Origin: Hymenobacter ginkgonis
GTDB lineage: Bacteria; Bacteroidota; Bacteroidia; Cytophagales; Hymenobacteraceae
Length of the DNA stretch: 64,000 nt
Direction: 5' to 3'
Assembly (NCBI RefSeq): GCF_009755225.1
Contig: NZ_WQKZ01000002.1
Span: forward strand, 620,001-684,000
The first letter of the stretch is position 1; the number at the start of each line of letters is the position of its first letter. Below are positions 9,001-17,183 of the stretch, piece after piece. The notes beneath the pieces were generated by a model. It was not told where the DNA came from. It worked only from the letters and a program-made list of their open reading frames with translations, and did no database searches. The translations under genes were made by a program, and so were the position numbers.

Positions 9001-9494
9001 TCGGCGAGCTTTTTGAGCTGCGCGGCGGGTAGGTTGCCGCTCAGGTTGACGTACATAATCGGCTGCTCCGAGATGTTCACCTCTTTCACGAGTGGAGCCG
9101 AGGGCAAGTCGTTGGGCAGCTCAGTAGCCGCTTTATCCACGGCGTCCTTGATGAGCTGCTTGGCGGCCTGCACGTCTACGCCGGAGTTAAACTCCACGTC
9201 TACAATACAATAATCCTGGTTAGAAGTCGAGTTAATCTTCTTCACTCCGTTCACGCTCTTGATTTCCTTTTCGAGCTGGCGCGTCACCAGGTTCTCGATG
9301 TCGGTCGGCGACGTGCCGGGGTACACCGTGGCCACGATGATGCGCGGAATCACGATGTCCGGAAACTTTTCCTTGCCCAGTTTCACGTAGGCAAACAAGC
9401 CCGCAATCGTCAGCAGCAGCGTGATGATGTAGATGCTCGTCTTGTTATTGATGGACCAACTGGTGGGCCCAAACTCCTTTTCAATATCTTGCAT
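6054..9494 (-). CDS. RND efflux transporter permease (AcrB/HAE1 family)
   Basis: 1146 residues, normal to slightly long for a proton-driven tripartite pump. It starts with a cytoplasmic helix and TM1 (about 20-38), a periplasmic porter domain with YPGTSPTDIENLVTRQLE, and TM4 with GIVVDDAIVVIENTHR carrying the two Asp of the proton relay. Longer hydrophobic insertions near 510-620 separate the two halves, and the second half repeats the layout. It exports drugs or lipids from periplasm or inner-membrane leaflet through TolC. The start is 30 bp after the adaptor gene. Part of the TetR-TolC-adaptor-RND operon. Confidence 0.95.
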   Translation of the reverse strand: MQDIEKEFGPTSWSINNKTSIYIITLLLTIAGLFAYVKLGKEKFPDIVIPRIIVATVYPGTSPTDIENLVTRQLEKEIKSVNGVKKINSTSNQDYCIVDVEFNSGVDVQAAKQLIKDAVDKAATELPNDLPSAPLVKEVNISEQPIMYVNLSGNLPAAQLKKLADDFQDKIEALPEITRVDIVGALEQQVNVDVDLYKLQASQLSFSDIENSIARENITVSGGSIDVGAQKRAVRVAGQYVNASDIANIQIKNLRGAPVRLGDIATVQDGFKDRESYARLDGQSAVTLNVVKRQGENLLDASDKIHDLVKESQASMPKGLKITITGDSSNETRNTLNDLINTIIIGFLLVTLILMFFMGTTNALFVGLSVPLSMFLAFVMLPTLGFSLNMIVLFAFLLALGIVVDDAIVVIENTHRLLHDHPHLSTTQAAKLAAGEVFVPVLAGTLTTVAPFVPLMFWPGIVGSFMFYLPVTLILTLGASLIVAFIMNPVFAVSFMEREEHLDKVETPKMSRGFLIGMGVLLAIAVVGYLVGSTFTGNLFVTILVLCLLDKYVFVYLIAGFQRSLLPRLQNGYARLVELAVTGSIWRQVAIMGGLVLLFVGSIVAVGARKPKVDFFPKGDPKFIYTYLRMPVGTRVEVTDSVTRELEKRVYKVIGRTNPDVESVITNVAIGAGDPTEATAAGTSQSHLGKVGVAFKELSEQKGQATHIYMDQIREAVKGIPGAEVSVDQEASGPPQGKAVAIEVAGDDYPKLAALSKKVERYIDSLKIGGIEDLRSDLQDRNPEIGVNINRTRANREGISTAQIGSEVRTAIYGFEASKFKTPDDEYPIQVRYAKPYRDNVNAIVNAPLTFRDATGAVRQVPISSVADVNYGTTYGGIKRKDTHRLITISSNVLNGFTGPDVVAKVQQSLKSFPTPPGYVVRMGGAQEDQKETSDFLGVAAVGAIALIFLVLVTQFNSVSKPLIILTEVIFSIIGVMLGLAITGMNISIVMTGVGIIALAGIVVKNGILLVEFTDMLRSQGMNLHDALVLAGRTRLNPVILTATAAILGLIPLAIGLNINFYELFNSGHGHFYLGGESVVFWGPLAWTIIFGLSFATLVTLLVVPVMYLLNEKIQAAFTGRDVNSPPPAVPVDEEELEAATPPVLA

Positions 9495-9524
9495 AACAGG
9501 GTGTTGCTAGTGGAGGAGTAGGAT

Positions 9525-10655
9525 TTAGCTAATTTTCAAAACCTGCCCTTCGTTCAGGTTCTGGTAGCCGGCCGAAATGACTTCGTCGCCGGGCTTGAGG
9601 CCGTTGGTTACTTCCTGCTTGCCGTTGTAGGTCTGGCCGGTTTTGATAACGCGCTTCTGCGCAACAGGCTTGCCGCCCTCGCGGGCCACTACTAGCACGT
9701 AAGCGTTTTGCTCGTCGTGCTGCACCAAGTCCACGGGGAGCACGGTGGCGTTGTTGCTGCCGTAGTTCTGGATGCGCACCGTAGCTACCATGTTGGGGCG
9801 CAGGCGGCTAGCTTGGTTGCTAGGCAAGCGCAGCTCTACGGTGAACGTGCGGCTGGTGGCCGAAATAGTGCGGCTCACGGTGCGCACGGTGCTCGCTACT
9901 TCCTCGTTGCCGAGGTCGGGCAGGGCCACCAGGGCTTTGTCGCCGGCCTTGATGCTGCCCGCGTAAGCTTCCGATACATCGGCCAATACCTTACCCCCCT
10001 GCCCACTGTTGAGCTGCACCACTGGGGCGCCGGGCGCCACCGTTTCGCCCAGCTTCGGAATCACGTTATCGACCACGCCGCTGTAGGGCGCCACCACGTT
10101 GTAGAGGGCGCGCTGCTGCTGCTGAGTAGCGAGATTGCGCTGCAAGCTCTCGTAGGTATTCTTGGCTTGCAGGTACTGAATTTCGGTGCCAATCTGCTGC
10201 TTCCACAGGCCGGCTTGCTTCTGGTACACGATGCGCGCCAGGTCCATGCGGGTGCGCAGCTCGGCAATGTTGGCATCCAGGATGCTGGCATCGACGGTGG
10301 CCAGGATTTGGCCTTTGCCCACGCGGTCGCCGCGCTGCACGCGCACGCTGGTGAGGGTGCCGGCGGCGCGGGCGCCCACGGTGGCGTTCTGGTCAAAATC
10401 GACGCGGCCCTGCACTTCGAGGTAGCCCGCAAATTTTTCGGAGGCTACTTTAATAATCGACACCGGCACAGCGGCATTGGCCGAATCTTTGGCGCCCGCG
10501 CCGGTCTTGGCCTCCAGCGTCGCGATGCGCGCCTGGGTAGCGGCCTGCTCGGCCTTGAGCTTAGCTAGCTCAGCTTGGGGGTCTTTAGAAGCCCCACCGC
10601 AAGAAGCGAGGGTAGCTGCAAGGGTAGCCGAGAGAATAAAATTTGAAGAGCGCAT
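9525..10655 (-). CDS. RND efflux periplasmic adaptor subunit (membrane fusion protein)
   Basis: 376 residues from ATG 10655; an upstream in-frame start would read through the palindromic repeat. A lipoprotein signal ends in LASC, so the protein is lipid-anchored. Then come a short coiled coil ([19 protein letters not shown]), a lipoyl-like half domain, an alpha-hairpin (about 130-185), a beta-barrel and a membrane-proximal domain ending [20 protein letters not shown]. It links the RND pump to the TolC channel. TolC ends 119 bp upstream and the gap is filled by a REP-like palindrome. Confidence 0.93.
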   Translation of the reverse strand: MRSSNFILSATLAATLASCGGASKDPQAELAKLKAEQAATQARIATLEAKTGAGAKDSANAAVPVSIIKVASEKFAGYLEVQGRVDFDQNATVGARAAGTLTSVRVQRGDRVGKGQILATVDASILDANIAELRTRMDLARIVYQKQAGLWKQQIGTEIQYLQAKNTYESLQRNLATQQQQRALYNVVAPYSGVVDNVIPKLGETVAPGAPVVQLNSGQGGKVLADVSEAYAGSIKAGDKALVALPDLGNEEVASTVRTVSRTISATSRTFTVELRLPSNQASRLRPNMVATVRIQNYGSNNATVLPVDLVQHDEQNAYVLVVAREGGKPVAQKRVIKTGQTYNGKQEVTNGLKPGDEVISAGYQNLNEGQVLKIS

Positions 10656-10667
10656 ACGTAAGAGGTA

Positions 10668-10760
10668 GTCATGCTGAGCTTGCCGAAGCATCTCGCGTGG
10701 GTTAGCAATGCAGTGTTAATCAACGGTTCACGCGAGATGCTTCGGCAAGCTCAGCATGAC
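10668..10760. repeat. REP/MITE-like palindrome, copy 1
   Basis: Two exact 32-base arms (10668-10699 and 10729-10760) around a 29-base loop. The arm starts GTCATGCTGAGCTTGCCGAA. It lies inside the efflux operon between tolC and the adaptor gene. Near-identical arms occur at 29.3 kb, related ones at 23.9 and 62.2 kb. Confidence 0.9.
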
Positions 10761-10774
10761 GTTCTTTTCCTTAA

Positions 10775-12445
10775 TTATTTGGCTTGCTGATACAGTTCGC
10801 CGGTGGCTTTGTCGCGGTCTACTTTGGCCACTAGCACATCGTAGATGGCGGCGTAGTAGTTGGTTTGCGACTCGCGCAGCGAGGTTTCGGCCGTGATGAC
10901 TTCAATGTTCGACCCTACCCCCGCATTAAACTTGATGCGCGTGACGCGGGCCACGTCGGCGGCCAGGTCGAGGTTGGCCTTCTGGTTGTCGAGCACGTCG
11001 AGGGCATTCACAAGGTTGGTGCGGCTCTGGGCGTCTTGCAAGTCGATGCTCTGGCGCAGAGTTTCCATGCCTTTCTCTATCGTTTGCTGCGCGATGCGTG
11101 CTTGCTGCACCTGGTAGCGGCGGCGGAAGCCGTCAAACACTGGGATGTTGAGGGCTAGCCCCACGTTGCCAAAGCCAAACCAGTTCTGGTTAGGAAAACC
11201 ATTGCCATTGCGCGACTCCGGCCCCCGGAATGCAAACAGGTCCTTCACAGAGTTGGATGAACCAATAAAACCGTAGGCCGCCGTGAGCGAAAGGCGGGGG
11301 TAGGCGCCCGACTGGCGGTTGCGCAGGTCGAGTCCTGCCAGCGCCTGCTGCGTTTCTAAAGTCGAAAACTCGATGCGGTTGTTGTAGTTGAAGGCTGCCT
11401 GGGCCTGTGGGCCCTGGCCCGTGTTGATGCCCGGCGCGGGGGCGCCGCCCGTAGCATTCTGCCCCAGCCCGGCGGGCGCGGTGGGCACGTTGCCGAGGCC
11501 GTCGGGGCCGGCGCCGGTGCCAAAGCTGGCCACCCCAAGGTGGCGGCGCAGGTTGCCGGCATCGACCACGGCCGCCCCGAGCGAGTCGGTGAGCTGCACT
11601 GGCTGGCTCTGCGGCAAGCCCATCTGAAACTTCAGCAGGGCCACACTTAACTCGGTGAGGCGCTGGGCTTTTTGCTGCTCCACCACCAGGTTGTTGCGCT
11701 GCACGCGCAGGCGGTCTACGTCGAGCTTTTCGGCAAAGCCGGCTTTAAACGTCTGGTTGGTTTGGTAAAGCACCGTGTCGAGGCGCTGCACGTTGCGGGC
11801 CAGCAAAACGAGGCGCGAGCGGGCTACCAGCGTGCTGTAATACGCCTTGCTTACCTGCTCCACTACGTCGATTTCGGCTTGCTGCGTCTGCTTTTTCGAT
11901 AGCTCTTGATATACCTTAGCCGCCTTTAGGCCAATGAGATACGAACCATCAAAGAGTTGCTGCGAGAACGAGGCCGAGGTATTGCCGGCGTACTGCAAGC
12001 CGAAGGCAATGGCTTGCGGCGGCAGGGGCACGGCGGGTAAGCTCACGGGCGCAATGTTCACCGTTTGGCCGGCCTGGGCGGCGGCTATGTCGGCCGCCGT
12101 AAGCGGCGTCACGGTAGAGCCGCCGCCGCCAAAGGCTCCAACGTCCACCAGGCTTTTTTGCAGCTTGAAGTTGTCGGCCACGTTGGCGCCGATGTTGAGC
12201 TGCGGCAAGCCCTGGGCCTTGATTTCGCCCACCTTGGCGGCGGCCGTTTGCTCGGCTAGGCGCGTGGCCAGCAGGCTCGATTTGTTGGTGACGGCGTAGC
12301 GAACGGCTTGCGTCAGGCTCAGGCTCATGGGGCTAGTTCCTGGCTGGGGGGCCAGGGACGCTGGAGTCTGGGCCTGGGCCATTGGCCCTACCCCCAGCGT
12401 TAGCACCAAGCTGGCCAGCAGCGAGTTGGAGAACATGTTCTTCAT
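10775..12445 (-). CDS. TolC family outer-membrane efflux protein
   Basis: 556 residues from ATG 12445, which gives a clean signal peptide ending AQAQ. Two repeated coiled-coil halves follow the OEP pattern: VRYAVTNKSSLLATRLAEQTAAA early and GVGSNIEVITAETSLRESQTNYYAA late. A Gly/Pro/Ala-rich loop (about 325-365) is an insertion between the halves, longer than in E. coli TolC. It forms the outer-membrane exit duct for the RND pump. TetR ends 43 bp upstream and the adaptor follows. Confidence 0.93.
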   Translation of the reverse strand: MKNMFSNSLLASLVLTLGVGPMAQAQTPASLAPQPGTSPMSLSLTQAVRYAVTNKSSLLATRLAEQTAAAKVGEIKAQGLPQLNIGANVADNFKLQKSLVDVGAFGGGGSTVTPLTAADIAAAQAGQTVNIAPVSLPAVPLPPQAIAFGLQYAGNTSASFSQQLFDGSYLIGLKAAKVYQELSKKQTQQAEIDVVEQVSKAYYSTLVARSRLVLLARNVQRLDTVLYQTNQTFKAGFAEKLDVDRLRVQRNNLVVEQQKAQRLTELSVALLKFQMGLPQSQPVQLTDSLGAAVVDAGNLRRHLGVASFGTGAGPDGLGNVPTAPAGLGQNATGGAPAPGINTGQGPQAQAAFNYNNRIEFSTLETQQALAGLDLRNRQSGAYPRLSLTAAYGFIGSSNSVKDLFAFRGPESRNGNGFPNQNWFGFGNVGLALNIPVFDGFRRRYQVQQARIAQQTIEKGMETLRQSIDLQDAQSRTNLVNALDVLDNQKANLDLAADVARVTRIKFNAGVGSNIEVITAETSLRESQTNYYAAIYDVLVAKVDRDKATGELYQQAK

Positions 12446-12488
12446 AAAAGTGTGGAAGCGGTGGCGGACCAAGTAGGGCCCGCAGGGC

Positions 12489-13103
12489 CTACTCTTCCTC
12501 CGTAATGTGTTGGTATTTATTGAAAAGCCGGTGGCCCTTGAGCGTGGCTACTCCCAGCAAAAAGTGCTCGTCGAACACCTTGCTGACCCGCACGGGCGGA
12601 AACTGGGTGGGAGGGTAGAGGCTGGGGTCGAAGGCCAACTCAATCTGGGCCAGGTTGAGGCGAGCCAGCACCTCTACGTCGAGGTCGGCCCGGAAAAGCC
12701 CTTCGGCAATGCCCCGGCGCAGGTTTTGGGTTATCTGGTCGAGGATGAAGGTGCTCTTGTGCTCCGAAAACAGCGCCCAGGCTGCCGGGTAATACTTGCG
12801 CAGGTCGTAAAAAATGCTGGGGTGCACATTGCTAAACTGCTGGTCGGCCCAGGCCGAAATAGTGAGCATCTCCTGCACCGCATCGACTGCACTGCTCGCG
12901 AAGCGAGCGCATTCGCCCTGCGCCTGGCAGAGGTGCGTTGACATTACGCCCAATACTATTTCATCCTTGTTGGTGAAGGTTTTGTAAAGGGTTTTCTTCG
13001 ACATGCCCAGGGCGGTGGCAATGTCGTCCATGCTTACGCTCTTGATACCATTGCGGAGGAAGAGCGCCGCAGCGTGGGTAAGAATCCGGTCTTTGTTTTC
13101 CAT
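12489..13103 (-). CDS. TetR/AcrR family transcriptional regulator
   Basis: 204 residues from ATG 13103; a GTG three codons upstream is possible. An N-terminal TetR HTH (about 5-50) contains SVSMDDIATALGMSKKTLYKTF, followed by an all-helical ligand domain. It is first in the efflux operon, so it probably represses its own operon. A 10-bp inverted repeat sits in its promoter. The inducing ligand is unknown. Confidence 0.93.
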   Translation of the reverse strand: MENKDRILTHAAALFLRNGIKSVSMDDIATALGMSKKTLYKTFTNKDEIVLGVMSTHLCQAQGECARFASSAVDAVQEMLTISAWADQQFSNVHPSIFYDLRKYYPAAWALFSEHKSTFILDQITQNLRRGIAEGLFRADLDVEVLARLNLAQIELAFDPSLYPPTQFPPVRVSKVFDEHFLLGVATLKGHRLFNKYQHITEEE

Positions 13104-13114
13104 GATTGACACGG

Positions 13115-13154
13115 CAAAGATACAACGGAAACTTTGGGTGGGTTCAAAGTTTCC
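13115..13154 (-). promoter_or_regulatory. Promoter and TetR operator of the efflux operon
   Basis: On the minus strand TATCTTTG (13115-13122) fits the Bacteroidota -7 box TAnnTTTG, and TTTG at 13145-13148 lies about 22 bases upstream as a -33 box. Overlapping them is a perfect inverted repeat: GGAAACTTTG (13127-13136), 8-base spacer, CAAAGTTTCC (13145-13154). A further half site AAAGTTTC is at 13155-13162. A bound TetR dimer here would cover the spacer and -33 box. Predicted transcript start is only a few bases from the ATG. Confidence 0.8.
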
Positions 13155-13362
13155 AAAGTTTCTTTGGTCATGTCCCCCATGGGGACGTAGTGCTACTTGC
13201 GCTGACGTACTAAGCCGCGGTTTACTTTAACAGAATGCAGGTTTTTTTGCCAGCTCGCCAGAAGCTGTATATGAGTTGGTTTGCGTGCGTAAAACTAATA
13301 ATATTGGGAATAAAAACAAATTATTTTTTGCTAATTATTTTGGTTTGTTCAAGGCGGCTCAG

Positions 13363-13390
13363 TTGGCCAGGGAGTCGGCAAATACCTTTG
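13363..13390 (+). promoter_or_regulatory. Predicted ispF promoter
   Basis: TTG at 13363-13365, 17 bases, then TACCTTTG at 13383-13390, a full match to the Bacteroidota -33/-7 pattern. The expected transcript start is near 13396, giving a leader of about 20 bases to ATG 13417. Sequence farther upstream (13163-13362) shows nothing recognisable. Confidence 0.65.
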
Positions 13391-13416
13391 CAGCCAATTC
13401 ATTCCTTTTAGTGCCC

Positions 13417-13899
13417 ATGAAAATCCGCGTTGGCTTCGGCTACGACGTTCACCAACTGCAGCCCGACCTCCCCTTCTGGCTGGGCGGCATTGAGGTGCCG
13501 CACACCCACGGCGCGCTCGGCCACTCCGATGCCGACGTGCTCATCCACGTCATTTGCGATGCGCTGCTGGGCGCGGCCAACCTGCGCGACATTGGCTTCC
13601 ACTTCCCCGACACCGACCCGCAATACAAAGGCATCGACAGCAAAAAGCTGCTGGCCGAAACCATGCGCATTCTGCGCGCCAAAGGCTACGAAGTCAGCAA
13701 TATCGACTCCACCATCTGCCTCGAAAAGCCCAAGGTGAACCCGCATATTCCGGCCATGCAGCGCACCCTGGCCGAGGTGATGGGGGTAGGCGAAGACGAT
13801 ATTTCCATCAAGGCCACCACTACCGAAAAGCTGGGCTTTGTGGGCCGGCAAGAGGGCGTAGCAGCCTACGCCACGGTGCTTATCTATCAGGTAGCGTAG
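13417..13899 (+). CDS. ispF: 2-C-methyl-D-erythritol 2,4-cyclodiphosphate synthase
   Basis: 160 residues, exactly the family length. Metal ligands are Asp10 and His12 in GYDVH and His44 in SDADVLIHVI. HFPDTDPQYKG, the KATTTEKLGF active-site block and the GRQEGVAA region are all present. It converts CDP-ME-2-phosphate to ME-cyclodiphosphate in the non-mevalonate isoprenoid pathway, as a cytosolic trimer. ATG 13417 follows a predicted promoter; the longer open frame is an AT-rich non-coding leader. The M28 peptidase starts 76 bp downstream. Confidence 0.97.
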   Translation: MKIRVGFGYDVHQLQPDLPFWLGGIEVPHTHGALGHSDADVLIHVICDALLGAANLRDIGFHFPDTDPQYKGIDSKKLLAETMRILRAKGYEVSNIDSTICLEKPKVNPHIPAMQRTLAEVMGVGEDDISIKATTTEKLGFVGRQEGVAAYATVLIYQVA

Positions 13900-13975
13900 G
13901 CTGGTGCCCGCCGCCCCGCGCCTTTCCTACCCCCTCCATTTTGGGCAGGCCGAAGCTTGTCTTATCCTACATAAT

Positions 13976-15676
13976 ATGAAATACGCATTTTTGCTGCTGG
14001 CGGGGCTTGCCCTGCCCGGCGCGGCCCTGGCCCAAACGCCAATGAAGGTCAAAACCAAAATCAAGGGCAAAACCCTACCTCCCACCGGCGCGCGCACCCT
14101 GCCCAGCGGCGGCATTGCGCCCCACGGCCCGGTGCCCATGCCGCCCATGGCCACCGACTACGCCGCGCAGTACGCCACCCGCTACATCACGCAGGAGAAG
14201 CTGCGGCGCGACCTCGGCGTGTTGGCCTCGGATGCGTACGAGGGCCGCGAAACCGGCACCAAGGGCCAGAAGATGGCCGCCGCCTACATCAGCAAGCAGT
14301 TTGCCGCCGACAGCTTAACGGCGCCCGTAACTACCAATAGCCCCAATCCTTACCTGCAGACCTTCAATTTGGAGCGCAGTGCTTGGCAGCCGGGCGGCAC
14401 GCTCACGGTGGGCGGCAAAGCCTACGAGTGGCTGAAGGATTTTTATGCCTTTGGACGCTCGCCGTTTCAGCAGGCTACGGCGGTGCAGCCGGTGTTTGTG
14501 GGTTACGGCATCGAGCAGGGCGCGTACTCCGACTACGCGGGCCGCGACGTGCAGGGCAAGGATTTGCTCGTCTTGCTCGGCGAGCCGCACGGGGCCGACG
14601 GCAAGTCGGTGCTCAGCGACGATGGCAGCGCCACCAAGTGGGCCGTCGACTACCGGGCTAAGGCTGCCCTGGCCGCCCAAAAAGGTGCCCGCAGCGTAAT
14701 TTTTGTGGACTTCTCGCCCAAAGCGGACTTCGCCAAGCTGGTGGCCCGGCTGGCACCGCGGGTGATGCAGCCTATTATTGCCGCCGCCGACCAGGCGGGG
14801 GGTAGGGCGCCGTCGTTCTTCGTGTCGCCGGCTGTGGGCCTGAAAATTTTGGGGGTCAACGAGGCGGCTATTAGCAGCTACGAAGCTGCCACGGCTGCGG
14901 CTAAGAAGCCGGTAGCCAGCAAGTTTAAACCCACGAAATTCACCATCAGCGCGCCGCAGGAACGCAGCACCGTGAGCACCGAAAACGTGCTGGGCTTCTT
15001 GCCCGGCACCGATAAAAAAGACGAGATACTGGTGGTGTCGGCGCACTACGACCACCTCGGCATCATTGGCGGGCAGGTGTACAACGGGGCCGACGACGAC
15101 GGCTCGGGCACCACGGGCATGCTCAGCGTTGCCGAGGCCTTTACCAAGGCGGCGCACGCCGGGCACGGGCCGCGCCGCAGCATCTTGTTCTTGGCCAATA
15201 CGGGCGAGGAAAAGGGCTTGCTGGGCTCGCAATACTACACCGACCATCCGGTGTTTCCGCTGGCTTCGACCGTGGCCGACCTCAACATCGACATGATTGG
15301 CCGCACCGACGTGGCCCACGAGGGCAAGCCCGACTACGTGTATGTGATTGGCAGCGACAAGCTTTCGTCGCAGCTGCACGCGGTGATGGAGGCAGCCAAC
15401 CGCAAATACACCAACATCGACCTCGACTACCGCTTCAACGACCCCAACGACCCGAACCGCTTCTACTACCGCTCGGACCACTACAACTTTGCGGTGCACA
15501 AAATCCCGGTGGCGTTCTTCTTCAACGGCGTGCACGCCGACTACCACGAGGCCAGCGACGAGATTGATAAGATTCAGTTTGACAAGATGGAGGCGCGGGC
15601 CAAGCTCGTGTTTTTCACGGCCTGGGAGCTGGCCAACCGCGACGAGCGGCCGGTAGTGGATTCCAACAAGCCGTAG
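13976..15676 (+). CDS. M28 family zinc aminopeptidase, secreted
   Basis: 566 residues from ATG 13976, with a signal peptide ending ALAQ. Residues ~65-330 include a PA-like insert; the M28 catalytic domain follows. Zinc ligands are visible: His357 in SAHYDH, Asp374/375 in GADDDGSG, Glu pair in GEEKGLLGS, Asp in NIDMIG and His in ADYHEASDE. Members remove N-terminal residues from peptides outside the cytoplasm. The start at 13904 extends into non-coding DNA and removes the signal peptide position, so 13976 is preferred. Confidence 0.92.
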   Translation: MKYAFLLLAGLALPGAALAQTPMKVKTKIKGKTLPPTGARTLPSGGIAPHGPVPMPPMATDYAAQYATRYITQEKLRRDLGVLASDAYEGRETGTKGQKMAAAYISKQFAADSLTAPVTTNSPNPYLQTFNLERSAWQPGGTLTVGGKAYEWLKDFYAFGRSPFQQATAVQPVFVGYGIEQGAYSDYAGRDVQGKDLLVLLGEPHGADGKSVLSDDGSATKWAVDYRAKAALAAQKGARSVIFVDFSPKADFAKLVARLAPRVMQPIIAAADQAGGRAPSFFVSPAVGLKILGVNEAAISSYEAATAAAKKPVASKFKPTKFTISAPQERSTVSTENVLGFLPGTDKKDEILVVSAHYDHLGIIGGQVYNGADDDGSGTTGMLSVAEAFTKAAHAGHGPRRSILFLANTGEEKGLLGSQYYTDHPVFPLASTVADLNIDMIGRTDVAHEGKPDYVYVIGSDKLSSQLHAVMEAANRKYTNIDLDYRFNDPNDPNRFYYRSDHYNFAVHKIPVAFFFNGVHADYHEASDEIDKIQFDKMEARAKLVFFTAWELANRDERPVVDSNKP

Positions 15677-15780
15677 GCCGTGTTGGCCTAGAAACAGGCC
15701 ATTGGAAAGCGCAGGGTTTTGGCGTGTTTAACTTGCACTTCGGAGCCCTGCGCTTTGCTGTTTTAACCCTGCGCGAACTC

Positions 15781-17157
15781 ATGCTAACCAAAGCCACCGC
15801 CTTCCAAACCGACGCCGAAGCCAAAGCCTTCGACCTCGAGCACCGCCGCAAAATCCGTTTCAACATCGGCAAGTACAACGCGGCCGTGACGACGGGCATG
15901 GGCTTCTACCTCGACCACGAGCTGGCCCGCGCCCGCGCCGCCTACCTCAAGGCGCAGGTGCTGGAAAAGCTCGACGAGTACCTGCTGCAATTTGAGGCGG
16001 CCTTCACCGCAAGGGGAGGTAGGGTGGTGTGGGCCAGCGATGCCCAGGAGGCGCTGGACGAAATCGGGCGCCTCACGGCGGCGCGCGGCGCCCGCACCGT
16101 GGTGAAAGCCAAGAGCATGACCACCGAGGAAATTCACGTCAACAAGTATTTGCAGGGTAGGGGCATCGAGTCGGTCGAGACGGACCTGGGCGAGTACATC
16201 GTGCAGCTGAATGGCGAGCGGCCCTACCACATCGTGACGCCGGCCATGCACCTGAGCAAGGCCGACATTGCGAATATTTTTGTCAAGCACCTCGGCATCG
16301 AGCACACCGACGATGCGCAACAGCTTGTGCTTACGGCCCGCCACTTGCTGCGCGACAAGTACACGGCGGCCGAAGTGGGCATTACGGGCGGCAACTTCCT
16401 CATTGCCCAAGAAGGGGGGGTAGCCGTGACGGAAAACGAGGGCAATGCCCGGCTGTCGGCTACTTTTCCGGGCTTGCACATTGCGGTGGTGGGCATCGAG
16501 AAGCTTATTCCGCAGCTCACCGACCTCGATTTGTTTTGGCCTTTGCTTAGCACCAGTGGCACTGGCCAGCAGGTAACGGTTTATAACACCGTGTATTTTG
16601 GCCCGCGCCAGCCCGGCGAAGTCGATGGCCCCGAGGAGATGGTCGTCATCCTGCTCGACAATGGCCGCACCAACCTGCTCGCCCGCCCCGACCGCCGCGA
16701 AGCGTTGCGCTGCATTCGCTGCGGCGCCTGCCTCAACGTGTGCCCGGTGTATAAAAACATAGGTGGCCACACCTACGAAACCACTTATTCAGGCCCCATC
16801 GGCTCGGTCATCAGTCCTCATTTATCGGGCTTGAAAGAGCACCAGCACCTGAGTTTTGCCAGCAGCTTGTGCGGCGCCTGCACCAGCGTGTGCCCGGTGC
16901 GCATCAACCTGCACAACCTGCTGCTGCTCAACCGCCAAGAAAGCGTAAGCGAAGGCCATAACGCGGCCGTCGAAAAAGTGGCTATTGGCCTCTGGCGCTG
17001 GAGCATGCAGCACCGCTGGGCGCTCGACATCCTGCCCGGCCGCCTCAAAGACTTCAGCCTCGGCTACCTGCTCGACCAAAGCGGCTGGCGCAAGCGCCGC
17101 GAGAGCTTGCGCGTGGCCGATAAGTCGTTCCGGCAGCTGTGGCAGGCTAGTCATTAG
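15781..17157 (+). CDS. lutB: Lactate-utilization iron-sulfur protein LutB-like
   Basis: 458 residues from ATG 15781. The N-terminal LUD domain is followed by two 4Fe-4S motifs, CIRCGACLNVCP near 311 and CGACTSVCP near 363, each trailed by a further CP pair, then a C-terminal DUF3390-like tail ending SFRQLWQ. In Bacillus, LutB works with LutA and LutC to oxidise L-lactate to pyruvate in the cytoplasm. Neither partner is beside it here, so they may be elsewhere or the protein may act alone. Confidence 0.88.
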   Translation: MLTKATAFQTDAEAKAFDLEHRRKIRFNIGKYNAAVTTGMGFYLDHELARARAAYLKAQVLEKLDEYLLQFEAAFTARGGRVVWASDAQEALDEIGRLTAARGARTVVKAKSMTTEEIHVNKYLQGRGIESVETDLGEYIVQLNGERPYHIVTPAMHLSKADIANIFVKHLGIEHTDDAQQLVLTARHLLRDKYTAAEVGITGGNFLIAQEGGVAVTENEGNARLSATFPGLHIAVVGIEKLIPQLTDLDLFWPLLSTSGTGQQVTVYNTVYFGPRQPGEVDGPEEMVVILLDNGRTNLLARPDRREALRCIRCGACLNVCPVYKNIGGHTYETTYSGPIGSVISPHLSGLKEHQHLSFASSLCGACTSVCPVRINLHNLLLLNRQESVSEGHNAAVEKVAIGLWRWSMQHRWALDILPGRLKDFSLGYLLDQSGWRKRRESLRVADKSFRQLWQASH

Positions 17158-17183
17158 CCGCCGCTTGCCCGTACAACGGGCTT

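Noticed and set aside
9708..10568. 286-codon plus-strand open frame opposite the adaptor gene
   Set aside because: Shadow of the membrane fusion protein gene; no family resemblance.
14315..15547. 410-codon minus-strand open frame opposite the M28 peptidase
   Set aside because: The plus strand has all M28 zinc ligands; the minus frame is His/Val/Arg-rich and featureless.
15784..16770. 328-codon minus-strand open frame opposite lutB
   Set aside because: Shadow of a gene with two intact Fe-S motifs.
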